A DNA stretch of 64,000 bases. Source: Gnetum montanum. Its lineage: Eukaryota; Streptophyta; Gnetopsida; Gnetales; Gnetaceae. This document shows, piece after piece, positions 36,908 to 47,207 of the stretch. The stretch lies in assembly GCA_015680685.1 (NCBI GenBank), contig MNCI01025228.1, forward strand, positions 252,285 to 316,284, written 5' to 3'. The first letter of the stretch is position 1. The number at the start of each line of letters is the position of its first letter. The notes beneath the pieces were generated by a model, which searched no databases, was not told the origin of the DNA, and worked only from the letters and a program-made list of their open reading frames with translations. Made by a program: the position numbers and the translations under genes.

Positions 36908-36925
36908 TCCCCGACAATGGTGCCA
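36908..36925 (-). other. primer-binding site, tRNA-Asp type, element E
   Basis: The minus strand reads TGGCACCATTGTCGGGGA, two to three changes from the perfect tRNA-Asp complement and the best preserved PBS in the window. One base separates it from the 5' LTR. Confidence 0.88.
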
Positions 36926-36926
36926 A

Positions 36927-37806
36927 TGATGAGTGGCAAGGTACCTCTACACTCAACCATACAAATACGAGCGTTACAAGCGCGATCCGGTCAAAATCCG
37001 CAGATAGACTAGTTGTGGCATCTAGATTATTATCCTTAGGTCACAGTTCACTGTCTTCCCACCTGGACTAGTATTAGCTTTGTCATGTATGGTTTAGTCC
37101 AGAGTGAGGTGTATAATGTGTTTCTAATCTAATGCTACTCCTGAAGACAATGAAAAGTAATATTATCTAAGCTAAGAGAGAAAGGGTAAGAGAATCTAAA
37201 CTAGCCTAAGTGTGATGAGCATCCATTCCTTGATTATTTATACACATCTTGGACTTCGTGCATGACTACCACTAGGGTTACCAAGCGTAGATCCTAGGTA
37301 CACTACTGGGTTACCAAGTAGTCACACTTAAATGCTCGTAATCAAGTCATACTCATTCTGCATTTTATCATGAGATAAGGGTGAGAGAGATTAACTAGGA
37401 AAGTAGTAAATAAAAATTAATTAAATGATTAAAATAAGTGAATGCTACAATGATGAAGTAATCTCGATCTTTATTGCTAGTCATGTGCGTGTCTAAGTAT
37501 GTCACACTCGAATAAAGGATGTCGTACAATTACAATCACCACACTGTGAGCATACACTGAGAGGAAAAGGGAGAGAAAGAAATTAAAATACTTAAACTAA
37601 AACTGACTAACTTCCTAATGATCTATATCCCCTAACTCTTCTGTCTACCTCTTATTTATAGATGAGGAGATAGGCTGCGATATTGCACAGGCAATATCGT
37701 GGGTTGGGCTGCGATATCGCATATGCAATATCGTGAGTTGGGCTGCGATATCGCGACCACGATATCGCGTATGGGATATCGCGGTCACCCAAATGATGAC
37801 TCATCA
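36927..37806 (-). repeat. 5' LTR of element E
   Basis: An 880-bp LTR. TATAAATA (minus strand) is at 37653-37660. Near the U3 start lie two 34-bp tandem units, 37673-37706 and 37707-37740, plus a partial third to about 37,785, each holding an inverted repeat of the form GCGATATTGC/GCAATATCG. Confidence 0.9.
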
Positions 37807-37811
37807 ACTCC
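37807..37811. repeat. target-site duplication of element E, right copy (ACTCC)
   Basis: ACTCC repeats the five bases at 31180-31184 on the other side of element E. Confidence 0.9.
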
Positions 37812-39415
37812 TTCATCAACCAATAAAAATGAAGCTTCGTCTTTGCATGGTGTGGTTCCCATCCAAAAAAGAAAAAACAAAAATAAGAATAAAAACAAAA
37901 AATGGGAAAAAACATAAACAAGAAAAAATCAACAATAAACAATAATGGGAATTCAAAGCACACCCCTTAAACACAATAATGGGCTATAAGCACTGGTTAT
38001 GGGGCTGGAAATACATGTTACCCATGCCTAAAGACACCACTCTAACTAAGGTCCTTCCTTTCTTCTTTTCTTTTCTTCTCTTTTTGGAGTGATGATTATT
38101 CTTTGAGGTGGTTGTGGACTCATGGTGGTTGGTAGGATGGAACACATTAATGCAAGGTGATTATTTATGTTATGGACTTGGTCTGAACTTGGATGGACAT
38201 GGCTGAGTACCTTACATCTTGATCTCTACAATCCCTTCTTATCTCATTATTTACCTCATTGTTGCATGTGATTATAAGCCTTTTGGTTTTGTGTAGTATA
38301 GTGCAACATCCTAACCATGGTAGTTGCGTGTCATTTGGAACAAAGGCATGGTCTACATTTAACTTCTTGGGTGCCCACAAACATCTATAGAAGTGGTTAT
38401 ACAAGGGCATTATGGCAAGAGCCTACTTTGGGAAGGACCCACTTGCATAACTTTTGTTGATCATAGCTTTGAACTAACCTTCATGTCTTCCAAAACATCA
38501 ATGATAATTTCTCTGAATTTATGCATAATTTTGGGATTACTTTTCATTTTTTTATTAATTTTTCCTACTTTTCTATTTCCATATCCATTAATATTTCTTG
38601 GCCACATTCTAAATTAGACATTTGGTGCTTTCAATTATTCAAAAACCTATGTGCTTTCAGAGGTATGCTTATTAATTATGGGGGCTAGAGATGCATGTGT
38701 TAAAATTTTTAAAATTTTTCTAACATCCTATTTTTGGACATCATGATAACTAATAGTAATTGATCAAAATAATGTGAACAACTTAATGATTTTGGTTGCC
38801 TCATAGCCTTGGACAAAGCATGCTATAATCACCTTGTGCTTAAATGGAAACTAAGGGATTCGACAAGGGTCAACTATTAAGAAAAGTTTACAAAACTAAT
38901 GTTGATCCTTTGGTGACTGCAGGTGATGCTAAAAGAAGCATCTAAGGAAGAAGGTCTTTTTCCAAGCACGAAAACAAAGCCAAGAGAAGGACAACAGAGG
39001 ATATGACCATGGACACATCATAGCACATACAAGATAGCATCTCAAGCTTTGCATGTTTGCTAGATCCATGAGGCAATGAGATGAAATTTCAATCCACCCT
39101 TCAAGAATGTTCTACATAATCAGAGAAACACTAACATAACAATCAAGGTTAAAAGTTTATTGTCGCTAGCGACAACAAGAAGAATCATCTTCAGCAAATT
39201 TTTAAGGCCCTCTACAAATTTTGTAATCTTTAATGTCTATCTAATCTTTTTGTCACTCTATCATTTGGTATGCATCCACTTAAATAAAATTCTATAATGT
39301 GACACTCAACGTTAATCAATAGTTTGCATATTAGTCAATAATCCCATACCTTCCCAATATTTTATAAGGAACTTATTCTTTATTTTTTTTAACTCGAGGA
39401 CGAGTTTTCATTCAA
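37812..39415 (+). other. non-coding tail of element D, right of the insertion
   Basis: Continues the D tail after element E. It contains the conserved blocks CAAAGCACACCCCTTAAACA (near 37,955) with TACATGTTACCCATGCCTAA (near 38,010), and GAGCCTACTTTGGGAAGGAC (near 38,420). Hydrophobic short frames (38,393-38,617) have equivalents in the A and B tails only at the DNA level. Confidence 0.65.
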
Positions 39416-39426
39416 TCCTGGGGGTA

Positions 39427-40343
39427 TGATGAATCATGATTTGCCTAGCCTTGACATCAGAACCTTAACATCAAAGCCTTGACATCGGAGCCCAAATGTT
39501 GGGGTCCTGATGTAAGATACGTGATGTTAGAGTTGCGATGTCAAGTATGTGACGTTGAGGTCTTGACGCAATGTTGAGTACCCAATATCAGGGTATATAC
39601 TTTGACCTATAAATACAACACTTGAGCTTCTATTTTGGGTCAATTTTTAAGTTAGTTTTCAGTTTTTTTTTCTTTAAAGTTTGTTATTCCTAATGCATGC
39701 TTGTAGTGTGATGTTTGTAATCATACAACACCTTTGTTCGAGTGTGACATACTTGGACACATTACATGACTAGCAATAAAGATTGAGATTACTCTCATCA
39801 TTGCAGCATCCACTTAGATTATTATTACTTTTAATTGTTAATTATTTAATATTTTTTTAGTTAAACATTTCTATTTATTGCTATTTACTATTCTTGTTAT
39901 TAAGTAAAATGCATACGCCTTAATCATGTGTTTAAGTGTAGATACTTGGTAATCTAGTGGTGCATCATTTGGCATAACCAGTGATGTACACTTGGCAATC
40001 CTAGAAGTACTCTCACGAAGTCCAAAATGTGTACAGATGATTAAGTGCAGATACTCATCATCCATAGGCTAGTTTAGATCTTGTTTTCCATTATTCATTA
40101 GTTTAATTAATTTATCCCTTTTTGTCATTAGGAGTAGCATAGAAAGTAGCCAACATCATATGCCTCACTTTGGACTAAACCATACATGACAAAGCTACCA
40201 ATAGTCCAAGTGGGAAAACAATGAATTGCAATCAAAGCATAATGATCTAAGTGCCACAACTAGTCCCATCCACAAAATTCGACCAGATTATGCATGAACA
40301 TTTGTGATTTGTATAATTGAGCATAGAGGTACCTCACTCATCA
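39427..40343 (+). repeat. 3' LTR of element D
   Basis: A 917-bp LTR preceded by the polypurine tract CCTGGGGGTA (39,417-39,426). It shares the irregular GACATCAGAACCTTAACATC-type repeats with the 5' LTR. TATAAATA is at 39608-39615. It ends CACTCATCA. Confidence 0.88.
39608..39615 (+). promoter_or_regulatory. LTR TATA box, element D 3' LTR
   Basis: CCTATAAATACAAC; the matching site in the 5' LTR is mutated to CTAAAAATAAA. Confidence 0.5.
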
Positions 40344-41847
40344 AAAAGGGGAGTGCCTTCCTCCCACAAATGATGTTCTACACATTTGTTTTCTCCATTA
40401 CAAATGCTCTAGCAAAATATAATTTCCTACCTTGTAAACATTGGATCTACTTATTTAATTTTCCTTTGAACATAGTTACTAGAAACCCAAAATTGGCAAC
40501 ACAACCACACAACCACAACTAGAAATGGGGCAATGTAACCGCAATGGAAACATAATGACTACAATTGAAAACATAATTGCAACAAACATGTACCCAAAAA
40601 TGGTGTAGTTAGAAGGCTGTAGTAAGAAATGTAATTTATGTAATAAAATAATTATAAATATATGGTTTAACCAAAATATAAAATTTTAATAGTTTTAATA
40701 AAATTTATACTAATAAAATAAAATACCTTTTAAAATTATTCTTGAAGCATTAAAAATTTAGCAACTTTAATAACTAATGCAAAAAAAAAGAAGTAAAACT
40801 AATATTTTTATGCTTTAGTGAAATGCATATGAAATATATATGTAGATCAAGAATAAAATATTCTTGAATACTTATTAAAATACTTACATCTTGCAGCCTC
40901 AAATTTTTGCAAACTAGAAAAGCTAAATACACACAAGTAGATTCTAACATAAAGGATTTATTACACAAAAATCATCAATACTAGTAAAAGGAAAAATAGT
41001 TGTGGAACCTTAAAAATTTGAGGGATAAAATATGAAAATATTTACAATGATCCTCATAGTCTAAGCACATGTTAACAATATTTGTAATCTAGGAGAGGTA
41101 ATAGTATTTGCACAGAGAAATTCTTTATATAAAGTGCAATTCAGATCTAACACAAAGATAACAAAATTTTTTAAAATTTAACGCATATTTACAACTTGAA
41201 AATAATTATAGTAAATTGATGAAATAATCAAGCATCATAAAAACACCATTAATCAAAGATGAACCTTATAAAAATAATAAGAACAATCAACCTTATAAAA
41301 ATAATTTTAAGAACAATTAAAGGTGAATCGTCCATGAAAATAGTTTTAGGACCTTTTCACCAGGTAAAGCATGGCAATTCACCAGCACCTTGTAAGAAAA
41401 CATAAATATCATCAACTATCTCAAGTTGCAAAGATATTCTTTAAAACGTTAAAAATTTACCAAGTAAAGCCTAGGGAACATCTTCTTGGCATATACCGAG
41501 TGAAAGCTTTTGGAATGAAGACATTGTGCAGTAACAATCAGAGATACAGGAAATGCACACGTTTGTTGATGGATCTGTCGAAAATGTAAAACAAGAGATA
41601 AAAGCGATGGAAATAATTTAGAATTGCTCAGCTAATAGATTGATGCAGTATTGACTCAGAAAAGAATAGTAAAAACTAAACCACAGAACAAAATCTCATG
41701 AATAGGAGTTGGTACAAATCCAGCATACACTGATGCTGACAGAACAACTGAGAAACAGAGCACCAGCAGCACATAAACAAAAACAAAACCTGATCATTGA
41801 GCAGAGATGTTGAAACTAAAACAAGCAGCAGCAGCAGCGGTTGTTAC
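40344..41847. other. AT-rich intergenic sequence
   Basis: No recognised gene or repeat. Mostly A/T-rich; a CAG run lies near 41,826-41,840. Confidence 0.4.
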
Positions 41848-41929
41848 CTTCTGATGCCATAAAGCTCCATTTCACGAGCTTCTTGTCTAGATCTTCAATG
41901 GCGGCTCGCAGGCTCTGCTGGCACCCCAT
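41848..41929 (-). CDS. candidate first exon of an unidentified gene
   Basis: On the minus strand an ATG (41929) opens MGCQQSLRAAIEDLDKKLVK and a few more residues, ending at a good donor, AGAAG|GTAACA, at 41848/41847. Composition is more balanced than the flanks and the peptide looks like a real amphipathic N-terminus. No downstream exon was identified on the minus strand towards 40,344. I do not recognise the product. It may be a relic, or chance. Confidence 0.3.
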
Positions 41930-42182
41930 GTCTTCTCGATTTGCTTGAGCAGAGAAGGGGAAAAAAAGAAAAGTAAAAAGAAAAAAGAAAAACAAAAACT
42001 AATCCACAAAAGGCCATACAAACTAGAAGGAACCCAAATCGTTGCCCTACCCATTCCATGCTCATTTTCTTTTGTGATGATAAGATCCAAGATGTTTTCG
42101 AAACCCATCATCGCGTAGGTAAGTTGATCCAAGTAAATGCTACTGCAGGATTCGACAGTGTCATTTCATCTCTTAAATGTGA

Positions 42183-42574
42183 TGTTGGAAAAAGCTAACT
42201 GTGAAGCGGTAGATCACAGCAATGAATCTTATTCATGAACTACACTTTCCACACTTTCCATTTCTATCATCCCATAGTTTTAGAATTTTCCTTAAAGATA
42301 ACATCCATCATAAACAGCATGAGAAAGACAAGAGTGGGAGAATTCTCACATTGCATGAGACAGAGGTTTCTTCTTGTTCTCTCCATGTGATGAAGAGAGA
42401 ACCCTGTTATTTTCACATTGCATGAGAGAGAGGTTTATTCTTGTTCTCTCCGTGTGATGAAGAGAGATGCTTGTTATTTTCATCGCTCATAATAAGATTT
42501 TTCTGCAATTACCTGTGGTTCAACTGCTCTTTATTTTCATCTCATTTCATATTTTGCTGCCAGATCTGCTAATA
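42183..42574 (+). repeat. copia LTR 1 of the array (72-bp deletion)
   Basis: Begins TGTTGGAAAAAGC. It lacks the 72 bp that include the TATA-like TATTTAAG of the other LTRs, and differs at one base (TCTATCATCCC against TCTATCGTCCC). It contains a two-copy 67-bp tandem repeat (42346-42412, 42413-42479). PBS at 42576-42589. Confidence 0.85.
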
Positions 42575-42642
42575 GTGGTATCGGAGCTCTTAGGTTCATA
42601 ATCCATGGAAGTGTTGTAGATTGTGTATACAAATTTTACAAA

Positions 42643-43311
42643 ATGGTTGGCAAATACGAAATAGAGAAGTTCAATGGAAGCGACTTCACATTGAGGAATG
42701 AAAAAAAGAGTAATGAAAAGAAGGCAGAAAAGGTTGCTGCAAATCTGTACATGCTTATGGGGAACACACATCAAGTGGGAGAGTCTTCTGTTGCATCAAC
42801 TAGTTTAGGAGAAGAATCGACGATGTTGTGGCATCGAAACCTTGGTCATATGTCAGAACAAGATTTGCAGATTCTCTCTAAACAGAAACTACTTCCTGGG
42901 CTCAATTCGGTATATTTACCATTTTGTGAGCATTGTGTTACTACTAAGCAACACAAATTTAAGTTTAGCACATCAGAAAACGCAGACGCAGACAATGAAG
43001 AGCTGAGAACTGCATCCGCAGGCACGACCAGTGATGAAAATGGAAACGGAGAAGGCTGGTCTGAGGGCATGTTCCTGGAGGTGGAGGCCCAGTTCCGGGT
43101 GCTAGGCAGGTTGCGTGCGGGGCCACGCTTGCGCGCCGCGGCGGAGGTCCTGGACGATTACAGGACCATCGTGGGTTTCACCGGGATCGGTGAGTACGGG
43201 CAGAGCCGGGCGCTCGCGGAGAAGCTAAGCTTGACTGTGTCGAGCGGTTCAAGGAAGGCGAGCTTGGGCTCGAGCAGCTTGCCCTGGTGGACTGCATCAA
43301 CGATTTACTAA
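42643..43311 (+). CDS. chimeric ORF, unit 1: copia Gag start + pre-integrase + unidentified GC-rich part
   Basis: 222 codons. Residues 1-17 (MVGKYEIEKFNGSDFTL) are the beginning of a copia Gag. Most of Gag and the protease are missing, and residues 55-110 are a GAG-pre-integrase domain (MLWHRNLGHMSEQDLQILSK, LPFCEHCVTTKQHKFKFSTS) with its HHCC-type ligands H, H, C, C. From about residue 112 (42,979) the sequence becomes GC-rich and unlike any copia domain I know (MFLEVEAQFRVLGRLRAGPR, LDDYRTIVGFTGIGEYGQ). A 5-bp duplication AAGCT (43222-43226/43227-43231) then shifts the frame, and the last 25 residues are out of frame with the likely original. Translated or not, this is a fusion made by deletion and capture. 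The product is unlikely to assemble particles. Confidence 0.6.
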   Translation: MVGKYEIEKFNGSDFTLRNEKKSNEKKAEKVAANLYMLMGNTHQVGESSVASTSLGEESTMLWHRNLGHMSEQDLQILSKQKLLPGLNSVYLPFCEHCVTTKQHKFKFSTSENADADNEELRTASAGTTSDENGNGEGWSEGMFLEVEAQFRVLGRLRAGPRLRAAAEVLDDYRTIVGFTGIGEYGQSRALAEKLSLTVSSGSRKASLGSSSLPWWTASTIY

Positions 43312-43448
43312 CGAATTCCCCGGTCCAGATTAATCTGTCCATCTTCAAATCGTTGCCGAACTGGTGGGCGATCGGGCAGATGTTTCCGCTGATGACTGAA
43401 CGAGCCGCCGACGGTGTGGGCGGTGTTGTCAGACCTTACCTGCGATAG
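43233..43448 (+). pseudogene. continuation of the captured GC-rich coding segment (shifted frame)
   Basis: Beyond the AAGCT duplication, the frame that reads naturally continues DCVERFKEGELGLEQLALVD, then INDLLTNSPVQINLSIFKSL, then PNWWAIGQMFPLMTERAADG, and stops at TAG 43446-43448. The composition and regular helix-like pattern suggest real coding sequence from another source. I do not recognise the family. The same segment recurs in units 2-4 at +1699, +3398 and +5097. Confidence 0.5.
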
Positions 43449-43809
43449 CGATGGGAAGCTGAGCCGATGCGGACACAGACGTCGACGCATGCGGTTTCAA
43501 CAGAGCCGTTGGCAAAAATAGAGATGGTGTCATCTGAGGGTTTCAGATGAGGTTTCTGTCATTAGAGGTGCGGTGAGGTTTCCAAGGGTTTGTTTGGCGG
43601 TTTTTCTGTGGTGGAGTGGTATTCTGGCGAGTTGGTGGAAGGGCAAGGCTATCTGGTCCACTGCTGGTACCACCTTCGCTTGCAGAGGGACAATAAGAAG
43701 GAGGTTTCTCTCTGTGTCACCGCTCAACATAAGCAACATAGAATGACAAGGTAGAAAGGATGGTGTGGAGATATGATTGATCCTCAATCAAAATCTTCAA
43801 GTGAGAGAT

Positions 43810-44273
43810 TGTTGGAAAAAGCTAACTGTGAAGCGGTAGATCACAGCAATGAATCTTATTCATGAACTACACTTTCCACACTTTCCATTTCTATCGTCCC
43901 ATAGTTTTAGAATTTTCCTTAAAGATAACATAAAACTTCTAAACGTGTTGTGAAGTTCTATCTTAGTTAATTTTTATGTGGCTATTTAAGTCTGCCCTCG
44001 GATCCGTCATAAACAGCATGAGAAAGACAAGAGTGGGAGAATTCTCACATTGCATGAGACAGAGGTTTCTTCTTGTTCTCTCCATGTGATGAAGAGAGAA
44101 CCCTGTTATTTTCACATTGCATGAGAGAGAGGTTTATTCTTGTTCTCTCCGTGTGATGAAGAGAGATGCTTGTTATTTTCATCGCTCATAATAAGATTTT
44201 TCTGCAATTACCTGTGGTTCAACTGCTCTTTATTTTCATCTCATTTCATATTTTGCTGCCAGATCTGCTAATA
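43810..44273 (+). repeat. copia LTR 2 of the array
   Basis: 464 bp, from TGTTGGAAAAAGC to CTGCTAATA. Preceded by the polypurine tract at 43799-43809 and followed by the PBS at 44275-44288. TATTTAAG at 43983-43990 is the likely TATA box. Confidence 0.88.
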
Positions 44274-44341
44274 GTGGTATCGGAGCTCTTAGGTTCATAA
44301 TCCATGGAAGTGTTGTAGATTGTGTATACAAATTTTACAAA

Positions 44342-45010
44342 ATGGTTGGCAAATACGAAATAGAGAAGTTCAATGGAAGCGACTTCACATTGAGGAATGA
44401 AAAAAAGAGTAATGAAAAGAAGGCAGAAAAGGTTGCTGCAAATCTGTACATGCTTATGGGGAACACACATCAAGTGGGAGAGTCTTCTGTTGCATCAACT
44501 AGTTTAGGAGAAGAATCGACGATGTTGTGGCATCGAAACCTTGGTCATATGTCAGAACAAGATTTGCAGATTCTCTCTAAACAGAAACTACTTCCTGGGC
44601 TCAATTCGGTATATTTACCATTTTGTGAGCATTGTGTTACTACTAAGCAACACAAATTTAAGTTTAGCACATCAGAAAACGCAGACGCAGACAATGAAGA
44701 GCTGAGAACTGCATCCGCAGGCACGACCAGTGATGAAAATGGAAACGGAGAAGGCTGGTCTGAGGGCATGTTCCTGGAGGTGGAGGCCCAGTTCCGGGTG
44801 CTAGGCAGGTTGCGTGCGGGGCCACGCTTGCGCGCCGCGGCGGAGGTCCTGGACGATTACAGGACCATCGTGGGTTTCACCGGGATCGGTGAGTACGGGC
44901 AGAGCCGGGCGCTCGCGGAGAAGCTAAGCTTGACTGTGTCGAGCGGTTCAAGGAAGGCGAGCTTGGGCTCGAGCAGCTTGCCCTGGTGGACTGCATCAAC
45001 GATTTACTAA
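44342..45010 (+). CDS. chimeric ORF, unit 2
   Basis: The translation is identical to that of unit 1, including the frameshifting AAGCT duplication. Confidence 0.55.
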   Translation: MVGKYEIEKFNGSDFTLRNEKKSNEKKAEKVAANLYMLMGNTHQVGESSVASTSLGEESTMLWHRNLGHMSEQDLQILSKQKLLPGLNSVYLPFCEHCVTTKQHKFKFSTSENADADNEELRTASAGTTSDENGNGEGWSEGMFLEVEAQFRVLGRLRAGPRLRAAAEVLDDYRTIVGFTGIGEYGQSRALAEKLSLTVSSGSRKASLGSSSLPWWTASTIY

Positions 45011-45508
45011 CGAATTCCCCGGTCCAGATTAATCTGTCCATCTTCAAATCGTTGCCGAACTGGTGGGCGATCGGGCAGATGTTTCCGCTGATGACTGAAC
45101 GAGCCGCCGACGGTGTGGGCGGTGTTGTCAGACCTTACCTGCGATAGCGATGGGAAGCTGAGCCGATGCGGACACAGACGTCGACGCATGCGGTTTCAAC
45201 AGAGCCGTTGGCAAAAATAGAGATGGTGTCATCTGAGGGTTTCAGATGAGGTTTCTGTCATTAGAGGTGCGGTGAGGTTTCCAAGGGTTTGTTTGGCGGT
45301 TTTTCTGTGGTGGAGTGGTATTCTGGCGAGTTGGTGGAAGGGCAAGGCTATCTGGTCCACTGCTGGTACCACCTTCGCTTGCAGAGGGACAATAAGAAGG
45401 AGGTTTCTCTCTGTGTCACCGCTCAACATAAGCAACATAGAATGACAAGGTAGAAAGGATGGTGTGGAGATATGATTGATCCTCAATCAAAATCTTCAAG
45501 TGAGAGAT

Positions 45509-45972
45509 TGTTGGAAAAAGCTAACTGTGAAGCGGTAGATCACAGCAATGAATCTTATTCATGAACTACACTTTCCACACTTTCCATTTCTATCGTCCCA
45601 TAGTTTTAGAATTTTCCTTAAAGATAACATAAAACTTCTAAACGTGTTGTGAAGTTCTATCTTAGTTAATTTTTATGTGGCTATTTAAGTCTGCCCTCGG
45701 ATCCGTCATAAACAGCATGAGAAAGACAAGAGTGGGAGAATTCTCACATTGCATGAGACAGAGGTTTCTTCTTGTTCTCTCCATGTGATGAAGAGAGAAC
45801 CCTGTTATTTTCACATTGCATGAGAGAGAGGTTTATTCTTGTTCTCTCCGTGTGATGAAGAGAGATGCTTGTTATTTTCATCGCTCATAATAAGATTTTT
45901 CTGCAATTACCTGTGGTTCAACTGCTCTTTATTTTCATCTCATTTCATATTTTGCTGCCAGATCTGCTAATA
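45509..45972 (+). repeat. copia LTR 3 of the array
   Basis: Same as LTR 2, 1699 bp further on. PBS follows at 45974. Confidence 0.88.
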
Positions 45973-46040
45973 GTGGTATCGGAGCTCTTAGGTTCATAAT
46001 CCATGGAAGTGTTGTAGATTGTGTATACAAATTTTACAAA

Positions 46041-46709
46041 ATGGTTGGCAAATACGAAATAGAGAAGTTCAATGGAAGCGACTTCACATTGAGGAATGAA
46101 AAAAAGAGTAATGAAAAGAAGGCAGAAAAGGTTGCTGCAAATCTGTACATGCTTATGGGGAACACACATCAAGTGGGAGAGTCTTCTGTTGCATCAACTA
46201 GTTTAGGAGAAGAATCGACGATGTTGTGGCATCGAAACCTTGGTCATATGTCAGAACAAGATTTGCAGATTCTCTCTAAACAGAAACTACTTCCTGGGCT
46301 CAATTCGGTATATTTACCATTTTGTGAGCATTGTGTTACTACTAAGCAACACAAATTTAAGTTTAGCACATCAGAAAACGCAGACGCAGACAATGAAGAG
46401 CTGAGAACTGCATCCGCAGGCACGACCAGTGATGAAAATGGAAACGGAGAAGGCTGGTCTGAGGGCATGTTCCTGGAGGTGGAGGCCCAGTTCCGGGTGC
46501 TAGGCAGGTTGCGTGCGGGGCCACGCTTGCGCGCCGCGGCGGAGGTCCTGGACGATTACAGGACCATCGTGGGTTTCACCGGGATCGGTGAGTACGGGCA
46601 GAGCCGGGCGCTCGCGGAGAAGCTAAGCTTGACTGTGTCGAGCGGTTCAAGGAAGGCGAGCTTGGGCTCGAGCAGCTTGCCCTGGTGGACTGCATCAACG
46701 ATTTACTAA
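46041..46709 (+). CDS. chimeric ORF, unit 3
   Basis: Identical translation to units 1 and 2. Confidence 0.55.
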   Translation: MVGKYEIEKFNGSDFTLRNEKKSNEKKAEKVAANLYMLMGNTHQVGESSVASTSLGEESTMLWHRNLGHMSEQDLQILSKQKLLPGLNSVYLPFCEHCVTTKQHKFKFSTSENADADNEELRTASAGTTSDENGNGEGWSEGMFLEVEAQFRVLGRLRAGPRLRAAAEVLDDYRTIVGFTGIGEYGQSRALAEKLSLTVSSGSRKASLGSSSLPWWTASTIY

Positions 46710-47207
46710 CGAATTCCCCGGTCCAGATTAATCTGTCCATCTTCAAATCGTTGCCGAACTGGTGGGCGATCGGGCAGATGTTTCCGCTGATGACTGAACG
46801 AGCCGCCGACGGTGTGGGCGGTGTTGTCAGACCTTACCTGCGATAGCGATGGGAAGCTGAGCCGATGCGGACACAGACGTCGACGCATGCGGTTTCAACA
46901 GAGCCGTTGGCAAAAATAGAGATGGTGTCATCTGAGGGTTTCAGATGAGGTTTCTGTCATTAGAGGTGCGGTGAGGTTTCCAAGGGTTTGTTTGGCGGTT
47001 TTTCTGTGGTGGAGTGGTATTCTGGCGAGTTGGTGGAAGGGCAAGGCTATCTGGTCCACTGCTGGTACCACCTTCGCTTGCAGAGGGACAATAAGAAGGA
47101 GGTTTCTCTCTGTGTCACCGCTCAACATAAGCAACATAGAATGACAAGGTAGAAAGGATGGTGTGGAGATATGATTGATCCTCAATCAAAATCTTCAAGT
47201 GAGAGAT

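Larger units (their letters stand above)
31185..37806 (-). mobile_element. minus-strand gypsy element E, gag plus accessory ORF, nested in D
   Basis: A complete 6.6-kb element in antisense to D: 5' LTR (36927-37806), tRNA-Asp-type PBS (36908-36925), gag (36786 down to about 34,800), conserved tail blocks, a promoter-like segment, an accessory reading frame (32890 down to 32234), polypurine tract and 3' LTR (31185-32002), with ACTCC duplications on both sides. No protease, RT, RNase H or integrase was found. It is younger than D because it interrupts it. Confidence 0.88.
27155..40343 (+). mobile_element. gag-only gypsy element D, split by element E
   Basis: LTRs at 27155-28070 and 39427-40343, a tRNA-Asp-type PBS, a gag gene, a non-coding tail and a polypurine tract, but no RT, RNase H or integrase anywhere between them. 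Element E (31185-37806) is inserted in the tail. Without E the element is about 6.6 kb. Flanks AAAGG (27150-27154) and AAAGG (40345-40349, one A away) suggest a 5-bp target duplication. It fits the non-autonomous class of LTR elements that carry only gag and need pol in trans. Confidence 0.85.

Noticed and set aside
42846-43070. Minus-strand ORFs in each copia unit (for example 42,846-43,070, 43,308-43,490, 43,530-43,787)
   Set aside because: They lie opposite the sense frame or the captured segment, recur only because the unit recurs, and show no domain.
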